Shown here: one piece after another, positions 48,860 to 51,247 of the stretch
How positions within the stretch are numbered: the first letter of the stretch is position 1
How the letters are laid out: each line of letters starts with the position of its first letter
Virus record (IMG/VR): IMGVR_UViG_3300005526_000002
Span: 1 to 51,247 of that record
DNA length: 51,247 bases
Origin: a virus
Reading direction: 5' to 3' (one strand)
Notes under the pieces: generated by a model
Databases searched by the model: none
Seen by the model: only the letters and a program-made list of their open reading frames with translations
What the model was told of the DNA's origin: nothing
Translations under genes and position numbers: made by a program

Positions 48860-49069
48860 TCAATCATTGCGGCCATACCGTTGCCAAGCAATCGGGAGAA
48901 TGCTTGCCTTGGTTTTACACATACTATAGAGCGGCGTGTTCTGACAAACGAATGCGCCATGGGCATGATCGAAATCAGGATGCCACTCTGGTTTAGCGCG
49001 AAACTCGAAAGATGCCACGCCAACAGCTAGCGCTATCGCGACAATACCAATTAACACAAGTTTAATCAT
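48860..49069 (-). CDS. Secreted or membrane-anchored small protein (69 aa)
   Basis: Begins with a signal-anchor-like segment (MIKLVLIGIVAIALAVGVAS) and continues with a polar, Cys-containing domain (HAHGAFVCQNTPLYSMC), suggesting a disulphide-bonded exported protein. AAAGGCGAGAG precedes the ATG. Function unknown. Confidence 0.55.
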   Translation of the reverse strand: MIKLVLIGIVAIALAVGVASFEFRAKPEWHPDFDHAHGAFVCQNTPLYSMCKTKASILPIAWQRYGRND

Positions 49070-49266
49070 TGCTCTCGCCTTTCCAGTATTGGCATTTGTT
49101 TGACGAATACGCGCACACGATCCCAATCGTGCGTACAGTACAGGATGCCGTCCCATGGCATGCCTTTGAGAAAAACGTACCAGCCACCACGGCTAGCCTT
49201 GTAGACTAGCAAGCCGCGTTTCGCTGCCATGGCGCGAACTGTTTCCGGGTTAACCCTGCGTTTCAT
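49066..49266 (-). CDS. Hypothetical protein (66 aa)
   Basis: Starts MKRRVNPETVRAMAAKRGLL. Strand-helix pattern with SRGGWYVFLKGMPWDGILY. Overlaps the gene upstream by 17 bases and the next by ATGA. No family known. Confidence 0.5.
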   Translation of the reverse strand: MKRRVNPETVRAMAAKRGLLVYKASRGGWYVFLKGMPWDGILYCTHDWDRVRVFVKQMPILERREQ

Positions 49267-49447
49267 CTTGCACCGTTGCCCTGTAGTCCGCAATTGCTTC
49301 CATTGGCGTTGAGCCGATGCCCTTATAGACGCCTTCGTCATTCTCGCCAGTTACGCCATATTCACCATTCGGGAACCGAGTGACCCTAACTATTACATTA
49401 TCTGCCGGGAAATACACATCGCGGCTTTCGTACACTTTGAGGAACAT
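49250..49447 (-). CDS. Hypothetical protein (65 aa), DUF-like small beta protein
   Basis: ATG 49447 has GGAG about eight bases upstream. The sequence alternates strands (VYFPADNVIVRVTRFPNG; YGVTGENDEGVYKG) and ends with a helix (TPMEAIADYRATV). Probably a single-domain alpha/beta protein; function unknown. Confidence 0.55.
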   Translation of the reverse strand: MFLKVYESRDVYFPADNVIVRVTRFPNGEYGVTGENDEGVYKGIGSTPMEAIADYRATVQDETQG

Positions 49448-49451
49448 GGCG

Positions 49452-49625
49452 CTATCTCCAAAACGCTGTTGCAATGTCATACGATAGCACTAACGCAAAC
49501 AGGAACGCAAGCGCAAATATCACGCGCACGCAATTGATCGCTGTTTTCTTTCCGAACGCAAACGCAATCAGCGCCAGCAACCCGGCTAGCGCCAATCCGT
49601 AATGACTGCGGTGGTGGTAACTCAC
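49452..49625 (-). CDS. Two-pass membrane micro-protein (57 aa), GTG start
   Basis: GTG overlaps the stop of the upstream gene (GTGA). Two hydrophobic segments (GLALAGLLALIAFAFG; VIFALAFLFALVLSY) are joined by a basic turn. It belongs to the series of small membrane proteins on this strand. Confidence 0.5.
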   Translation of the reverse strand: MSYHHRSHYGLALAGLLALIAFAFGKKTAINCVRVIFALAFLFALVLSYDIATAFWR

Positions 49626-49894
49626 GTTTTACGTCCCGTTACCTTGAGCGTTTCAACGAGCGTTCGGCGCAGATACGGCGCTTTGAGTTCATCCGGCATA
49701 CTCTTAACATCTACCGTTTCGCGTTCCGACAACGATATGGTGCATTCGTGCAAGGTACCAATAACGCGATCTTTGCCCAATGCCTTCAATGCCGCAACGA
49801 GCGCCTTTTCCCTGACTTGTAGTTCCGCAATCTTGGCCTTAACATCCGCGAGTTCATCGACCGCAATAACCGGAATTAAAACGTGCATGTTCAT
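49622..49894 (-). CDS. Hypothetical protein (90 aa)
   Basis: ATG 49894 with AGAAGGA upstream. The N-terminal half is a helical coiled-coil-like stretch (ELADVKAKIAELQVREKALV); the C-terminal half has ECTISLSERETVDVKSMPDE. First gene of the minus-strand string leading down to the ejection protein. Confidence 0.5.
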   Translation of the reverse strand: MNMHVLIPVIAVDELADVKAKIAELQVREKALVAALKALGKDRVIGTLHECTISLSERETVDVKSMPDELKAPYLRRTLVETLKVTGRKT

Positions 49895-49949
49895 GACTTC
49901 AATCCTTCTAACTACCGGTAACGTTATCGCAAACAAATAAGGCAGGATT

Positions 49950-50396
49950 ATGACACTTCCGACAATTTATCAACCAGCACGTTTCGAGTTGTTAGAAATA
50001 GCAGGCGCAGGGGCGAAAGGTCTAAAGCAGCCTGCACGCGAATTGATGCCGATCAAACGCGAAATGTTAGACATGAATGACCATGCGGCCGAACTGGTAC
50101 TAGACGCATGTTACATGCTGTTTGCCGCGATCCTTAGCTATGAAGGCGCGTTGATGACACAGCGCAAGGCAAAGCGCCATGACGACGCTGTGACACTCGT
50201 TCAAGCACGCATCGAAGCAGGCCGAGCGGAAGGCGTCGTCTGTAGCCTATTCTATGGCCCATGTGCACAATTGATCCTTGAGGCAATGAACCGCGCGCCC
50301 ATCGCATTCAATGGTCTTGCCAAGGGTTCGCCAAAGCTGAAAATAATTGACCGGTGTCAGCTTGCAATTGCATCTCGCGGTAAAGCCGCTCAATGA
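49950..50396 (+). CDS. Hypothetical protein (148 aa)
   Basis: Starts MTLPTIYQPARFELLEIAGA, with AAGG upstream. Largely helical (LVLDACYMLFAAILSYEGAL; VTLVQARIEAGRAEG). No known family. Its last 89 bases are antisense to the RHH regulator gene, so the two mRNAs can pair. Confidence 0.5.
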   Translation: MTLPTIYQPARFELLEIAGAGAKGLKQPARELMPIKREMLDMNDHAAELVLDACYMLFAAILSYEGALMTQRKAKRHDDAVTLVQARIEAGRAEGVVCSLFYGPCAQLILEAMNRAPIAFNGLAKGSPKLKIIDRCQLAIASRGKAAQ

Positions 50397-50493
50397 CAAA
50401 GCGCAAATATGCACTCGCATTCATGTTGTTATGTTCCGCTAATCGCTTAATCATTGCCCGGTGATTTGGCTCAATATTGTACGTAACAAGCAT
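50308..50493 (-). CDS. Ribbon-helix-helix regulator next to the control region
   Basis: 61 residues with the RHH pattern: strand MLVTYNIEPN, helix RAMIKRLAEHN and helix NASAYLRFVIERLYREM. A near-perfect ribosome site (AGGAGG, five bases from ATG) precedes it. It borders the 680-base control region rich in TGTTAGAAAC dyads, making it the best candidate repressor of the early genes, similar in fold to Arc/Mnt. The 3' half is antisense to the convergent gene. Confidence 0.7.
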   Translation of the reverse strand: MLVTYNIEPNHRAMIKRLAEHNNMNASAYLRFVIERLYREMQLQADTGQLFSALANPWQDH

Positions 50494-51172
50494 ATTAACC
50501 TCCTATTGTAGATCGACCGGGCTTACCACAATTTCTCTAACATTTAAATAGGCCTTCTGAGTCTGTCTTTGTTAGAAAGTAAGATAATAGAATTAACAAA
50601 GCAATATCAATTAGATGTAACTTTACACCGGTAAAGCGGTACCTGTTAGAAACAGCTCTTTTTTGTAAGATAATTAGAAGGTATCATGGTAATCTTACAT
50701 TTTCACTGATATATAGTAAAGAACGAGCACTTTTTGGACCCTCGTTTTGAGTAAAATCAATGGCTTACGATCTAACCATAACAGCAAAAACCGGCCTTGT
50801 TAGACCATTTGTTAGTTAGATATTTACCCGTGAATTTAGTGCTTGCATGGTACCGCATAAAATGTTAGAACGTATTTGCGGCCTTGGGTTTGGGGTCCAA
50901 CCATGGCTTCTAACACAACCATTTGGTGTATACAGTTAGATTTGCAATTACTGAAAATCCGAAATCGCCGCCCATGCGTTATTTCTAACATGGTGTCACA
51001 TGGTACCAAAAAACTGCAAAACGCATGGGCGGCCACCTAATAGCCGGGAAACCTGTCAAGCACTAATTTGCGATAACGCTATCTTTTATTTGTAACAATA
51101 CGTGATTACAAAGTGCTTGTCTTTTGCGTGGTACCTGATACGTTAGCGTTATCGAAAACGGGAGACAGGCAA
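50494..51172. promoter_or_regulatory. Large non-coding control region with TGTTAGAA boxes and hairpin
   Basis: No convincing gene in about 680 bases. It holds about ten TGTTAGA-type boxes in both orientations (for example CTGTTAGAAACAG, a perfect dyad, about 50643-50655), TTGCATGGTACCGC (50843-50856) and TTGCGTGGTACC (51124-51135), TGTATACA (about 50928), GATAACGCTATC (51072-51083), AGTGCTTG boxes in both orientations and a perfect 14-bp inverted repeat (50967-50980/51020-51033). It separates the RHH gene from the early operon and is the natural regulator/origin region. Confidence 0.65.
50967..51033. repeat. Perfect 14-bp inverted repeat
   Basis: GCCGCCCATGCGTT at 50967-50980 is the exact reverse complement of 51020-51033, around a 39-base loop that contains a TTCTAACA box and GGTACC. 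GC-rich in AT-rich surroundings, so it can form a stable hairpin or cruciform. No T-run follows on either side, so it is not a standard terminator. Confidence 0.8.
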
Positions 51173-51247
51173 ATGTTTAGACTTCAAGCGTTACAAGTTG
51201 GCGGTTATTGGTCAACGGTTCTGGAACTTGCTTCGGAACGTGAAGCA
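51173..51247 (+). CDS. Small hypothetical protein, 5' part of origin-spanning gene
   Basis: ATG 51173, preceded by GGGAGACAGGCAA, opens the 44-codon gene that continues at position 61 of the window (bases 1-60 repeat 51188-51247). Control elements GGTACC (51130-51135) and AGCGTTATCG (51145-51154) lie directly upstream. First gene of the early plus-strand operon; no recognised domain. Confidence 0.65.
   Translation, partial: MFRLQALQVGGYWSTVLELASEREA
51188..51247. repeat. Terminal redundancy, copy 2
   Basis: Exact copy of positions 1-60; see the first entry. It marks where the circular molecule was opened. Confidence 0.9.

Noticed and set aside
1-51247. Integrase, attachment site or lysogeny module
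   Set aside because: No tyrosine or serine recombinase and no partition genes were recognised. The RHH proteins alone do not show a temperate lifestyle.
1-51247. tRNA genes
   Set aside because: No T-arm GGTTCGA-type element in a cloverleaf context was found; isolated TTCGA matches lie in coding sequence.

Overview
The window is a complete, compactly coded genome of a short-tailed (podovirus-like) tailed phage. The first 60 bases recur exactly as the last 60 (1-60 = 51188-51247), and a 44-codon gene reads uninterrupted across that junction. The molecule therefore assembles as a circle of 51187 bp, or a circularly permuted genome. I saw no integrase, partition gene, tRNA or CRISPR array. Phage identity rests on a large terminase, portal, major capsid protein, P22 gp4-like and gp10-like tail factors, a large ejection protein with a transglycosylase domain, and repeat-rich tail fibres. 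The host is unknown. Gram-negative is implied by the secreted/lipoprotein genes and an O-antigen polymerase/ligase-like protein, and an alphaproteobacterium is a weak guess from a Cys-RHGMRK protein tail that I associate with rhizobial phages.

Layout. 50494-51172 plus 898-1368 is the control region. It is AT-rich, with many TGTTAGAAAC boxes, a perfect 14-bp inverted repeat, repeated TTGCATGGTACC and GATAACGCTATC elements, and an adjacent ribbon-helix-helix regulator. From 51173 through 14098 the plus strand carries early genes: a SprT-like protease, a Prim-Pol/RepA-type primase-helicase, an anti-restriction Lar-like gene, many tiny ORFan genes (3.6-6.4 kb), an SF2 helicase, a PD-(D/E)XK nuclease, an ssDNA-binding protein, family A DNA polymerase and a SLOG protein. 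From 14.1 to 21.5 kb the strands alternate: ejection and tail genes on minus; RHH, VRR-NUC and a phosphoribosyltransferase on plus. From 21.6 to 27.8 kb come portal, an overprinted small protein, a GroES-like protein and scaffold candidates on plus, then terminase and a holin/lipoprotein lysis-like group on minus. From 28.0 to 41.9 kb is one long minus-strand cluster of fibre/appendage proteins, six Sec-type secreted proteins and the O-antigen polymerase/ligase-like membrane protein. From 42.0 to 43.0 kb a short plus operon starts with a GIY-YIG-RHH fusion. From 43.0 to 49.9 kb the minus strand carries a 1238-residue ejection protein and a string of tiny, often membrane-spanning, proteins.

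How it works together. The helicase, primase-helicase, polymerase, nuclease and SSB form an autonomous replication set. Ten copies of a palindrome (AAAAAGCATGCTTATTG) lie in and just upstream of the primase-helicase gene, in all three reading frames, and look like origin iterons embedded in a coding sequence. Genes are commonly coupled by 4-base ATGA overlaps, and convergent genes abut or overlap.

The most unusual part is 33.3-41.1 kb. A phage gene cluster encodes six proteins with cleavable signal peptides that share shuffled domains, together with a polytopic O-antigen polymerase/ligase-like protein. I read this as a candidate phage-encoded programme for remodelling the infected cell surface. 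This is inference.
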